From positions 26,300 through 90,299 of the forward strand of contig WNYE01000123.1 of the NCBI GenBank assembly GCA_021396245.1: a DNA stretch of 64,000 nt, written 5' to 3'. Below are positions 12,429-23,300 of this stretch, in pieces. The position numbers and the translations under genes are program-made. The stretch is from Sporothrix humicola. Lineage: Eukaryota; Ascomycota; Sordariomycetes; Ophiostomatales; Ophiostomataceae. The notes beneath the pieces are model-generated. The model worked only from the letters and a program-made list of their open reading frames with translations. It had not been told where the DNA came from and did no database searches. Numbering within the stretch: position 1 is the stretch's first letter; every line of letters starts with the position of its first letter.

Positions 12429-13307
12429 CTACTGGCTCATGTAGACGGCCACGTACTGGACCTCCAGCATGCTCTGCGTGCCGCCCTGCGTCGCCGCGTT
12501 TGGCGCACCCGGGAAATCACCGCCCACGGCGACGTTCAAGATGATATTGAACGAGTTGCCCGCCAGCGTCCGCCACGTTGCCTCGTCGAGCTGCGAGCCT
12601 TTTAGGGTAAAATATACATTTTGGTCCAGCGCCCACTCAATCGTTTGCGCCCTAAAATCGCTGCTCGTGCGGTCCCAGGTAATGGACCACCTATGGAACG
12701 ACGACGGCGACGTCACGGGCGTCTGCGCGCCCTTGCCGCTCGGCTCATTGCACACGCCGCCCTGCCAGTTGTCGCCGCAGTGCGCCGTGCCAAAGGCCGT
12801 GGCCACGCCGTTGCGCAGCTCCAGGATGTCGAGCTCGCCGCACGCGGGCCATTTCGTGCCAGATCGATAGGACGCGCCCAGCAGCCAAAAGGCCGGCCAG
12901 ATGCCCTGTTGCGTGCTCGCAGCGCCGCCGCCCGTGCGGAGGCGGCCTTCCACCTTTGTTCGCTGTCCGGCCGTGGGCAGCCACCCACCAATCGTCTCCA
13001 CACGCCCCGACGTCCAGCCGTCGATCGGCTTGGTCGACCCGGGGTCCTTGATGGGGATGAGCTGCAGCGAGCCGGCGCCGCTCAGCTGCAGGTTCTTGGT
13101 GCTGCTCGAGTACACTTCGGACTCGCTGTTCTGGTTGAGGTAGCCCGTGATGGTCTTCCAGTTGCTGGCGCTGGGCGGTGTACCGGCGGCGCCGGCAAAA
13201 GTGTCGTTCCAGATGAGAGTGTAGCCGGAGTAGCTGGGTGGAGCAGTGGCCGAGACGAGGAGGCCAGGCAGAAGGGCCGCGGCCGCAAGGAGAGAATTCG
13301 AGTACAT
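12429..13307 (-). CDS. Secreted GH16 family beta-glucanase-like hydrolase
   Basis: Intronless, 292 aa. Residues 1-20 form a classical signal peptide (hydrophobic core AAAALLPGLLV). The GH16 catalytic motif ExDxxE is present as GELDILELRNG (Glu158 nucleophile, Asp160, Glu163 acid/base), preceded by the substrate-cleft motif WPAFWLLG (137-144). The ExDxxE form with the extra residue is that of laminarinase-like endo-1,3- or 1,3(4)-beta-glucanases. The family hydrolyses or remodels cell-wall or plant beta-glucans outside the cell. Length is normal for a single-domain GH16 enzyme, and no carbohydrate-binding module or GPI signal is visible. The ATG at 13307 starts directly at the signal peptide. 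The exact substrate cannot be told from sequence. Confidence 0.88.
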   Translation of the reverse strand: MYSNSLLAAAALLPGLLVSATAPPSYSGYTLIWNDTFAGAAGTPPSASNWKTITGYLNQNSESEVYSSSTKNLQLSGAGSLQLIPIKDPGSTKPIDGWTSGRVETIGGWLPTAGQRTKVEGRLRTGGGAASTQQGIWPAFWLLGASYRSGTKWPACGELDILELRNGVATAFGTAHCGDNWQGGVCNEPSGKGAQTPVTSPSSFHRWSITWDRTSSDFRAQTIEWALDQNVYFTLKGSQLDEATWRTLAGNSFNIILNVAVGGDFPGAPNAATQGGTQSMLEVQYVAVYMSQ

Positions 13308-16289
13308 TTTGAGGAGTGAGGACAGTTGGTGAAGAATGAGTGTGGGAGGATTAATGATTGTTGCTGAAAGAGTGACGAATGTACAGATCCCGGATCTGGA
13401 GCTGAAAATGAAGAACGGGTACCGTTTATATATGTTGGATGTCGTGAAGATGTCGAGAGACGGGTATCATAGCTTGGAATTAGAATGATCGTAACCAACA
13501 GAAAGTTGTTGAGTCCGCTGGAAAAGGATCACAAGAAATGAGACGAGAAAACAAAAAAAAAAAGACAAGATTGGGAATGGAGCGCGAGAAGGAAGCAGGC
13601 AGAATTTAATAAAGCAATTTAAAGCAACGTGGAGGCGGCGTGAACAGAAGAAGCGAAGACGAGGCCATGGTCCAACAGACAAAAAAGGAATGATAGACGC
13701 CGGAGCAATAAAAGGCAAAAGGAAACAATATCATAACCGAGAAATACAAGAAAACAAGAGAAACAGGAAAGCAGAAACAAACGCCACCAGAAAATCGAAA
13801 ACACGAAACAAAAGGGGACAAAAATCAATTAAAGAGAGGCTCAGACGGGACGGGAAAGAAGAAAAAAATCAAAGCTCACCTCGAGAGGGGAGGGGGAACA
13901 TGGCGGCGTGGTTCATATATACGCAGGCACCGGGGCAAAAGAAAGTATTCAGAATACAAAGAATGACAAAAAGAAAGACAAAAGGTGTATGGACACCTCC
14001 ATCGTCATGGCGCTTTCAACTAACACGCGGGCATGCAGGGTGGACTCGTGTGCGGGTCAAGATCAAAAGTCAGAGAGGGGGAGGGGTTGTTCGTGAGGAA
14101 GAAGAGTCCAGGCCATAACTGATCGTCTTTGCGGTTCACAGACATGGCCAAAGTGGTTTATCTCCTTGGAGTAATATTATGTGCATTCTACTTTGTAAAG
14201 AGCCATCACATATAGATGGCGATGCTGCCTATGAGGCCCGCACGGCAAATATATTGGGATACGGCACGATTTTCCAGGGAACGCAGGTACAATATTGGCA
14301 GAAGCGAACGGACGTTGTTTCCCGTAAAGTGCGAGACCAACCTCGCTTTTGAATGTGATAAACTGGCAATGCTCGTGAAGTTTGCAAAAATAGTTCCACG
14401 AGCATGACCACGACGAGATGCAGTTGACAATTGACATTTGACAGCTAGCCAATGAAAATGCGCTTTTGATACCCAGGTGCGAGTATTTGGCATGCTTTTG
14501 TTCGCTTTTGTGTGCTGTCCTGAGCTAGCCCATGCACCTCTTTGGCCCGACCATCTATGGCATTCCCACACACCCAATTGCGACATATTCCTTTATTTTT
14601 ACTCTTGTTAAGAAAGAATGAGGAGAAAAGAATTCCTAACCTTCTCTGCATTGATTTCTTTCAACAATCCCCATTGTCTATGCATGTAACCGCGTGGCGA
14701 TGATTTCAGGAATCAAGATTATGAGTTTCTATCGTCAATATCAAAGAACCAGACAAGCCTTCGTTCGCCTCTAATAGCTCGGTCTGACTCAATCTATTTT
14801 AGACCGCACGGATTCCAGAATAATAGAAAGAGTAATAATGGAGGTTTTGTATGTTCTGGACGTTGGTTAATGCAGTGCACTCCGTCGAGGATAAATTCAT
14901 TAAAGAAAAGGGCAAGATGCGGCACAGACAGCATTGACCAAAACCCTGAAAAGTTAAGGCGACTTGCCACTTGCACAAAAATACCATCAATTATAAACAA
15001 CCTTGAAAGCAAATACTTGATAATTTTGATACCTTAATATCTCTACCATTGAAGTTGAAAGGATTATCGGGCGATCGACAAGCGATACCCTGAATTTCGG
15101 TGCTTGGATCTGGATTCTGGATCGCCTCTGAGAATCTGGACTCCTGTACCTGCAGTGGCCACTTCATTTATCCCAATCCGCTTGAATTTATCCAACACAC
15201 TCGCCTTCAGCACGTTCCTTGCTGCGCTGTGTCGCCACATTTTTGACCACCATCGACATGTTTCGAGTTTGCTTGTCCGAGGTCTGAGCCAATGTGCGAA
15301 TATTTACTTCTGGAGTAGCATTGAATTCGGCCACGCAACAACGAGTTGCGAACAAGACGAGCTACCGTGTGGAATATCAACTGGTGTCTGTAATCTGTAA
15401 TTTTCTCGTATTATGGAATAATTGATTTTTTAAGGTGGGAAGTTTTGAAATTAAGAGGAATATGATTTATTTATTTCATTTTTTCGTTTAAGTAAAAAAA
15501 AAATCAGTGCCAAGAAAAGTTTAATCTTTAAAAAAACAAATACGAAAATATGAATAGCAAATCGTACAATATCATATCCCAGTAAGTATACGGACAAAAA
15601 GAAACTGTTGCATTATTTTTTGAGCTGTTTGAATTGCTAAAAGGGGTGTGATAATGTAGGTGGCAGTAAATGCAAGTGTGCGCTGGACAGGCCATCTTTT
15701 AGGTGCCTATCTGGCCACTATTCTGTGACAGCTCTGCAAAATGTCCTATTTCCATCTTAAAATAACTCACAATATTATCAGTGGAATACTTTGTGCGTTA
15801 TATGATGCCAATTGAAGATTATCGTGGACGCCGTTGTCGTCTTGATAGACATCGATATATGAATACTATATGCGCATATTTGCATACAGTGCCTGATACC
15901 CCAATATTACTAAGCATTTTACATGCATACACGAATACCCACTTTTCGACCAATCACAATCGCCCAATTTGATCTGGCCAGGGCCCGAAAAGCAAAGCTA
16001 GTTTCCCGGCCCATTCCACACAACCACAAGTCCAATGGGAAAAACGAGAGAAGAGGCTCACGATCCGGAGTGCTGAGATACCGAGTATATTTCGACCACC
16101 CCGGGACGCACGACGACCATTCGACGAGCTACGGCCGTACTCCCAAAGAGACCGACGACACTCTCCAATTGATCTCTGTCGCCTGTCAGAATCAATTGCC
16201 CGGCTCAGCGTATCTTCGCTTGAGCCTTTTTTCCGGACACCACCCCGACGATACCCTCCCCCCCTCTCTTTTCACACCCACCTCTCACA
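13308..16289. other. Divergent intergenic region with an AT-rich interior
   Basis: Shared upstream region of the GH16 gene (minus) and the complex I subunit gene (plus). 13500-13900 is A/G-rich low complexity. About 14700-15960 is markedly AT-rich (long A and T runs at 15420-15560), unlike the rest of the window. It may be a decayed, possibly RIP-affected, repeat remnant or simply a long spacer. I recognise no transposon domain in it. Confidence 0.5.
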
Positions 16290-17386
16290 ATGGCCGGCAA
16301 GCGCATCTCGTCGACCGCCTTGCGGCTAGCCGTCCGCTCCGCATGCGGCAATGCCGTCGCCGCCCCCGCCCGGCCTATCCTGGCCGCCGCGAAGCCCATG
16401 CAGATCCGTGCCCTCTCCGCCTCTGTCCGGAGGGCCAGTGATACCCTCATGGTCGTAAGTTTTGTCCTCGCTTTTGGTCCTCGCTGCGCTCGTTTTTGCC
16501 CTCACTTCGTTCGGAGGCTAACCTTTTAGCACCGCCACACGCCCGACAACAACCCCGACCTGCCTTTCAAGTTCTCCGCCGAAAACGAAAAGGTCATTGC
16601 AGAGATCCTCAAGCGCTACCCGCCCCAGTACAAGAAGGCCGCCGTCATGCCGCTGCTCGATGTCGGCCAGCGGCAGCACGGCTTCACCAGCATCAGCGTC
16701 ATGAACGAGGTCGCGCGGCTGCTGGAGATGCCACCGATGCGCGTCTACGAGGTGGCCTCGTTTTACACAATGTACAACCGGACGCCGGTGGGCAAGTTCT
16801 TTGTCCAGGCATGCACGACGGTAAGTCCCGACTCGACGAACGAGCCGCGAAGCGGCGAGAGAGGAGAGGAAAGAGATCAAGAGAGCTCGCGAAGCGAGCG
16901 AACGAGGGGAGAAAAAAGAGGAGGAGAGAAACGAGTGAGCGGAGCGAGCGAGGAGAAAAGAAAGAAGATCGAGCGAAGCGAGGAAAGAAAGAAAGAGGAC
17001 AGTAGCTGACTTCTTGACAGACCCCCTGCCAGCTCGGCGGCTGCGGCAGCGACGCCGTGGTCAAGGCGATCACGGAGCACCTGGGCATCACGGCGGGCCA
17101 CACGACCGCTGACGGCCTGTTTACGTTTATCGAGGTGGAGTGCCTGGGCGCGTGCGTCAATGCGCCGATGATCCAGATCAACGACGACTACTACGAGGAC
17201 CTGACGCCCGAGACGGTTAAGGCGCTGCTGGACGGCCTTAAGGCGTCGGCGCTCGACACGACGGGCAAGACGCCCGTGCCCAAGGCCGGCCCGCTGACGG
17301 GCCGCGACACGTGCGAAAACAGCGCGGGTCTGACATCGCTGACAAGCACACCCTGGGGCACCGAGACGACGCGGAGTGACCTGTAG
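16290..17386 (+). CDS. nuo-24: NADH:ubiquinone oxidoreductase 24 kDa subunit (NDUFV2/NuoE)
   Basis: Three exons, 16290-16454, 16530-16820 and 17021-17386, all joined in phase 0, giving 273 aa. Residues 1-50 are Ala/Arg/Ser-rich without acidic residues, a mitochondrial targeting peptide. The thioredoxin-like domain carries the N1a [2Fe-2S] ligands: Cys150 and Cys155 (C-x4-C across the exon 2/3 junction) and Cys193 and Cys197 (ECLGACVNAP). Family landmarks include EVASFYTMY and QRQHGFTS. The protein belongs to the electron-input (N) module of matrix-facing complex I, next to the 51 kDa subunit. Length matches fungal orthologues. Intron 2 (16821-17020) is unusual, with perfect GC-rich mini-hairpins (see findings). 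Donors are gtaagt and the branch-like ctgac lies near 17006. Confidence 0.95.
16821..17020 (+). other. Intron 2 of the 24 kDa subunit gene with mini-hairpin sequences
   Basis: A 200-bp purine-rich intron between gtaagt at 16821 and ttcttgacag at 17011-17020. It contains two perfect inverted repeats with a GAA loop: gccgc-gaa-gcggc at 16844-16856 and gctcgc-gaa-gcgagc at 16885-16899, plus further agcgaagcga-type variants at 16965-16985. The GCGAAGC core is known as an exceptionally stable DNA mini-hairpin. Confidence 0.75.
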
Positions 17387-17672
17387 AAGCTGGCGTGAGG
17401 GTGCGTAGCGAAAGAGGATAGAGGATGTGCTTATTCATTTTATCTAAATCGATTTACATCACGAGAGGGACAGGGACAGGGACAGAAGCTGTCTTGTATA
17501 TAACCAAATGCTAAAAAACCATGTTTCTTAAAGTATTGTTCAGACTGCGAACATAAATCCATTTTGCAATTTTAATATAAATCAATCAAAGAATCATAAC
17601 CAGGCCAGACATGATCAAAACGTAAATCAATCAACATAAATAGTACATTCTTTCTTTCCTCGCAGACATCGT

Positions 17673-19622
17673 CTACTCCCGCGTATCGGCGCCTAGACGG
17701 AGGATCCAGGCATCGCCGAGCCGCTGGTTCTTGTCGTTCAGACCGCCAAAGATGACAATGCCGTTGCCGTCCAGCTCGCCAATGGCCGAGCTCGCAATCC
17801 AGCCGCGCGCCTCGGGACCAAAGGCGGGACCCTCGCCAGCAGTATCCTCCTCATCGTCCCAGGGGGCAGTCACTACGCGCGACCAGCGGCCCTCACCGGC
17901 GCCGGTGTTGCCACCGCCAAACAGCCGCCGGGGGAAGATGTTGCGCACTGTGTTGGACACCTTGGCGGCGCTAAAGTTGTCCGAGGGCACCTGGAAGGCC
18001 CAGACGTCGTTCCAGAACGTGCCGGCGGCCTCGTGGCCGGTGCCACTGGGAGTCTTCTCGCCGAGCGCCAGCACCAGGTACTCCCAGCCGCCACCCGCGG
18101 AGATGGCCTCGAGGCTCGAGACGGAGCGGTCACCGGGCCAGACGTTGACGGGGTTCAGGGTTGTCGACTCGGTGCTCTCCGACTTTGACTCGTCCACGAC
18201 GCTCTGCCAGGCGCCCTTGGCGACCAGTGTGACATCCGTCTCGTCGACGCTCGTGTCCTTAAGGTTGGTCAGCTGGAGCTCCAGGAAATCAAGACGGCCG
18301 CCCTCCTCGGACGAGCCGTTGAAACCGCCGAAGCGGTACAGGCGGTTGCGGCTGATGCAGATCGAAGTGCCGCCGCGGGGCAGGCCGGGCGCCGACGGCA
18401 ACTCCTGCCAAACGCGGGTGCGCACATCGAAAGCCCACAGGTCGTTGGCACGGCCGCCGCTAGCGAGGCAGCCACCGTGGATGATGAACGTGCCGTAGCC
18501 GTCGCTGTCGGCGTCACGGGCACGGTTGGCAATGTTGCCAACAATGGGCCGCTGCGGCGTGCCGACCTCGGCCGAGTCGCCCTCGACCCATTCCTTCCAG
18601 CTGCTGACGCGGCCGCGCTTGGCAAACGATGACGCGAGCGGATCATCTGTGGTTGACGGAAGATCCGAGGCAGTGGCGGCGTGGTAGCTGCGGGCCTCGG
18701 GGAAGACGGGGCGGTTGACCGACGAAGGAGGTGCAGCCGTCGTGGGCACAGTGGCGGCATGGCCCGTCTCGGGCACAGCCTGGATCGGCACGGGTGCCGC
18801 GGGCGCCAAGGGGTCCAGGAAGCTCCAGGTGTGCGACTTGGTATCAAACACCCAAACACGACCGCGCTCTTCCAGAGGGGTCATGGCAGGACCGCCACGG
18901 CCGCCAAACAAGAAGATGCGGTTGCCTATGACAGCCGTGGCGTGGCCGACACGCGGGGCGGGCACGTCGCCCAGGCCCGGGCCCTGCAGCGAGATCTCGT
19001 CGACTGCACCCGGTGTCTCCTCCTTGCCCTTGCCCTTGTCCTTGTTCTGGTCCTGGGACTCGAGGCTAATCTCCTCGGTCGCTTCTTCGCTCTCCTCCTT
19101 TGTTTCTGCAGCCTCACCCTCCACCGTCTGGGGCTCCGAGATGGCCACAGGATCCGACTCTGGGGGCGGCTCCGAAATGGTCAGCTTGGGCGCCTCGGGC
19201 ACGGCGGGCTTCTTGGCGGGCGCTGCCTTGATGGCATAGTAGTCGGCCGAGGCGCTGCCCGTCGGCAGGATCAGAGCGTGCATGCTGTTGTCGACGGGCT
19301 TGCGGGCATCGGCGTCCTCGCCGCCAAAGACGTAGGCAGTGCCGGCCACGACATTGATCGAGTGCGACGAGCGGGGCAGCGGCGGGATCGAGACACGCTG
19401 CCAGGTGCCTTTGAGGGAATCATCGGGGATGGTCGTGGACGTTGCGGCAACATTGTTGGCAGCCGCGCTGGCTGCATTGACGGCCGAAGTGGCTACCGAG
19501 CTGGCTGCCGATTGGGCCGACGAAAAGACATTGCCAAACGTCGTCTTGGTCGGCGACAGCGAGTCGGGGATCGACTGCATGAGGTCCGTTGTGCGGCGTT
19601 TGAGCTGTTGAAAGTGGTCCAT
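17673..19622 (-). CDS. Kelch-repeat beta-propeller protein
   Basis: Intronless, 649 aa. Several kelch blades are visible, each with the hydrophobic-GG motif followed by a spaced W: AYVFGGEDADARKP (about residue 90), FLFGGRGGPA with VWVFDTKSHTW (about 240-265), FIIHGGCLASGGRANDLWAFDVRTRVW (about 375-400; only motif parts quoted), YRFGGFNGSS (about 425), WEYLVLALGEK and VIFGGLNDKNQRLGDAW near the C-terminus. Between blades 1 and 2 sits an acidic Glu/Lys-rich insert (about 150-215), likely disordered. No signal peptide or catalytic residues of galactose oxidase were noticed, so a cytosolic interaction propeller is more likely than an enzyme. The exact partner is unknown. Confidence 0.85.
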   Translation of the reverse strand: MDHFQQLKRRTTDLMQSIPDSLSPTKTTFGNVFSSAQSAASSVATSAVNAASAAANNVAATSTTIPDDSLKGTWQRVSIPPLPRSSHSINVVAGTAYVFGGEDADARKPVDNSMHALILPTGSASADYYAIKAAPAKKPAVPEAPKLTISEPPPESDPVAISEPQTVEGEAAETKEESEEATEEISLESQDQNKDKGKGKEETPGAVDEISLQGPGLGDVPAPRVGHATAVIGNRIFLFGGRGGPAMTPLEERGRVWVFDTKSHTWSFLDPLAPAAPVPIQAVPETGHAATVPTTAAPPSSVNRPVFPEARSYHAATASDLPSTTDDPLASSFAKRGRVSSWKEWVEGDSAEVGTPQRPIVGNIANRARDADSDGYGTFIIHGGCLASGGRANDLWAFDVRTRVWQELPSAPGLPRGGTSICISRNRLYRFGGFNGSSEEGGRLDFLELQLTNLKDTSVDETDVTLVAKGAWQSVVDESKSESTESTTLNPVNVWPGDRSVSSLEAISAGGGWEYLVLALGEKTPSGTGHEAAGTFWNDVWAFQVPSDNFSAAKVSNTVRNIFPRRLFGGGNTGAGEGRWSRVVTAPWDDEEDTAGEGPAFGPEARGWIASSAIGELDGNGIVIFGGLNDKNQRLGDAWILRLGADTRE

Positions 19623-21030
19623 TTTGATGTGTGTGTGTGTGAGTGGGGATAAATGAGTGACGAAAGAATGGAGAATGGGGAAGATGTGTGAGAGTAAGAG
19701 TGTGGTTGTAGTGGATCGTGAGGAGGAAGGAAGAAGGAGATGTTGGAGATGGAGGGGAACGAGGTGAGGTAATAAAGAGAATTGAGAACGGAAAGAGCAA
19801 AGGGAGACGATGAGGAGAATGTGGCTTGTACTTGTCAGATTTACGAGGATCGGCTTGGCTGGTATGACGACGGTTTTCGAGGAAACTGCGACTCTAATAC
19901 GGAAGGATGCACCTGCAGCTTGGTTATTGGTTGCTGTTGGTGGTTGCTGTGCACAAAGGCAACAAAGAAGGCGCAGACAGACTGGCGCAGAATGCGCAGG
20001 AAAAGGTACATAGCTCCAGCTCTTTCCTAATGTGACGTAAGTTTGGGGGGCGGATCGCCTCGCGGGGCAGGAGCACGTTTTTGGCGTTTCAAGGTACCCA
20101 ACTCGTGGCAGCTTTCTCGACGGTGTTTAGCTCTGTGTCACTGTAGTTTACAATGTCTCGCCACATTTTAGCGTTCGGCTGAGCCCTATGACAGCGGGCA
20201 TTTCCTTCAGACCAAAAGTAGGCACATTGCCAATTAGTGAGGTTCTGCAACGGTCAGAATACAAGATGCACGAGGGAATTACGAATACGATGTAGTTGCC
20301 GTGAGTTGGGACGCCGGAAGTCGTTGACTGTTGAGGAAAGAGCAAAAGGCACGAAGGAGCAATTCTGGACCGCTCTTACCTTTTTTTTGTCGCTGTTGTC
20401 AAGGCTTGCAAGTGGAAATAAAAGAGGGAAACAACGCAGTTTCCAGTTCCCAGGCACCTCTTCGGACAGTGGCCGCCCCAACGGGGCAGGAACAGAGGGA
20501 GCTAGCGGAAGCTCAGCCCATTCCATGACACGCTCCAGGCCCCGCGCCGCAAAAGACACAGGCGGAAAGACGCAAATGCGGACGTTTGCGTGCCAAGCCT
20601 CGCTCTAACGGCAGTCGATGTCTTCTCCCAAACTTCTGCCCTCGACTCGATCAACGGCTTTAGCTTCCCCAGCTCTGCAGCCTCAGCTCCCCAGCTTCGT
20701 TAGTCCTCTTCTTCAGTCTTCGGTTCTCCCAGGTCCGTGTCGTACGTTCCCAACAAACTGGCACGTTTTTCAAATCGAGCAAATTTTGCGAATCGAGTCA
20801 TTCGGATCGAGAGAATCCGGCCGTCGATCTGAGCAAGATTGATAAGACAAGAACCTAATCTAGACAGCATCGGCGTCTAGGCAATTTTGATGGCCTTGGC
20901 AATGTCATGTGCATGTCGAACTCTGTCAAGTTCACTTGTTTTCTTCTTTTCCATCTTCTTGGCTTTTCTTTATTATTCTCTGGGTATCAAACTAATATCA
21001 AACCAATAAAACATGACAGTCACGACCACA
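19623..21030. other. Intergenic region, 1.4 kb
   Basis: Promoter side of the kelch gene (GT/GA-rich 19630-19770) and the 3' flank of the minus-strand membrane-protein gene. Frames of up to 123 codons at 20237-20608 have no recognisable features. I see no gene. Confidence 0.55.
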
Positions 21031-23300
21031 CTACAGATAGACTCTCCCAACCTGGATGGGCCCGACGGGCCGGGCGTTCCCAACGGTCGACAGCGCCAAG
21101 CGGCCGACGTCGTCGTTGGGCTGGACGTCGCCAAAGAAGAGGCGCGTGAAGCGGTTGCGGCGGGCCCACTCGCTGGCGGTCCAGACGGAGGCGCCCACGA
21201 CGCCGTCGGTCTGGTGGTGGAGGAACGCGAGCGTGACCGACTCGAGGACGTCGGGCACGATCGTCAGTAGCCTCAAAACGGCACCCACCAGAGCCATGAT
21301 GAACATGACAAACGACGATGTGATGAGCACGCCCAACCAGGGGCGGCTGCATAGGACGACCTGCTGGTCCACGACATTGTTGGCCAAAGGCTGCTGGTAG
21401 GCAGATGTCACGTTGATGGGCATGGTCGCCAGATTATCCTGGGCGTCCGTGACGTTGAGAGCGCCCGTCATGTAGTTGGGGGGCACCATGCCAATATACA
21501 GGATGGGGTTGAGCAGCTGGGCTAAACGAATCTCAAACACGTCTTTGCCAATGGTGTGCGTTGGCGTGTCGTCGGGACCCTCATTTTGGATGCCGACGGC
21601 GCCATAAGGGTGGGCCAGGTAGGCGACGACGGGCTGGACATTGCCGTTGTTCTGCGCGTTGGGAAACAGAGTCGTCAACAGTTTGATGACCGACTGCGGG
21701 TCGCCAATGAACCCGAAATCAAAGACGGTCCAATTCTCGTCGGGCATGGACGGGTCGACGGACCGGCGGACACTGGTGGCAATGCACGAGCTGGCACCGG
21801 CGCTACCCGAGGACTCCGAGTTGCTGCCACCGCACGTGAAGTTGGTGTCGACGTGCGTCGTGGTGACATCACACTCGGCGTGGGTATAGTCCTGGAACTG
21901 CGAGAACGACTCCCACACGAGCTTGCGCGGCGGCCGCGGCGTCTTGGGATCGATCTGGTAGTTGGTTGTCTGGTTGCACGGCAGAGAAAACGCCAGCTGG
22001 TACTGTGTGCCGCCCATGTTGGATGCCCACTTGCAGTCATAGCCATTGCCTGGGTCGGGCGGCGTGTTGTTGCCAAGGTTGGTATAGTTGGTGAATTCGG
22101 CCTTTTCCATCTTTTCAAAGACGGGGCACGACAGCGACAAATACGAGCCGCTGAGCGTAAAGGACGTGTTGCCCTCCGAGGGCAGCAGATATACAGGCGC
22201 ACCCACAAGTGAGGAGTATGTTAGATTGGTCGTTCTGGGCACATCATACCATCCGTCGTCACTGGTATTGCCGGCAGCCTTGTACGACGCCTCGATGGCC
22301 TCAATGGCTGGGAAGCGCAGGTTGCCCCACAGGTCCTGGTTGCGGTCGCCCGTCAAACTGGCGCCCATAATAGCGGCAATGGCCGGGTTGGAAACGATCG
22401 TGGTCGCCTGCGCGTAGTTCGCGCCGTTGCCGTACAAGAAAGGCTGGAACAGGTTGACGGCGATCAAGTTCGAGTTTGTCTGATTCAAAAATGAACCGAT
22501 CGAGACGACTCGCAACGACGCCTGGCCGCCCAGTGGTGACAGGCTCCATAGGATCAAGAGCAAAAAGCCGAGCGGGTTGAACGCGTGCATCCGGATCTGT
22601 GTCGAGATGGCACGGTAGATGGACTGGCTGCCAAGGAGCTGCTCGAGCATGCCGATCGTGGCGCCGCGGCCAGTCTGCAGGCTGTACGTGACGACGCCCT
22701 TGAGGCAAGTGCCAATGACGGCCGCAAAGAGGACTGGGAAGACAGTGGGGGCCTACAAACGTTAGGAGCTGGAAGATGATCTGAATAGACAGTGAGGGCA
22801 CCTACAAACTGTGAAATGGAGTACAGCTTCCGACCGACGGAGTTTGGGTCCGACGCGAGCGTCCCGTCGTGCTTGTACACGAGAATGCCGTAGACGGCAA
22901 ACAGGAGACATAACGTGGCAATGACAATCTCGGCAATCAGCGAGATGACCCGCCGATGCCATTCGGGCCCAAGCTGTTTTGGCTCTGGCCATGTCCCGGT
23001 GTTACGGCCGCTTATGCCGGCGCCGGTGTACGGATCAAAGTTTGGTTGAGCATAAAATGGCGGCGCCGGCGACAAGAGTGATGCCGTGGCCGAAGACGGC
23101 TCTGTTTTGGCGTCCTTGACTTCGGTTGTGTAGACCTCATAGTCTGTCTTTGGCTGGGATGGTGTATACTGTGAAGGAGTATCCTGTGATGGCGTGTCTT
23201 GCGACGGAGTGTATTGTGATGGGGTGTCGTTTGACAATTCTTCTGTCACCGGGACCATTTGGTAGTCCGGTTGGACGTGCAAAGTTGGCTGGTCGTGCAT
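21031..23300 (-). CDS. Large fungal multi-pass membrane protein, function unknown
   Basis: Two exons, 23300-22806 and 22752-21031 (intron 22753-22805, 53 bp, gtaggt...tttgtag), joined in phase 0 to 738 aa. Residues 25-50 are a tandem TPSQ(Y/D) repeat. Hydrophobic segments lie at about 118-142, 166-187 (spanning the exon junction), 218-238 (ending in WSLSPLGGQASLRV) and about 630-660. The long region between the third and last segments (about 240-630) has many N-x-S/T sites and a cysteine-containing stretch, so it is probably extracytoplasmic and glycosylated. The WSLSPLGGQA block is, as far as I recall, shared by a family of uncharacterised ascomycete membrane proteins. No enzymatic motif seen. 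Confidence 0.82.
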
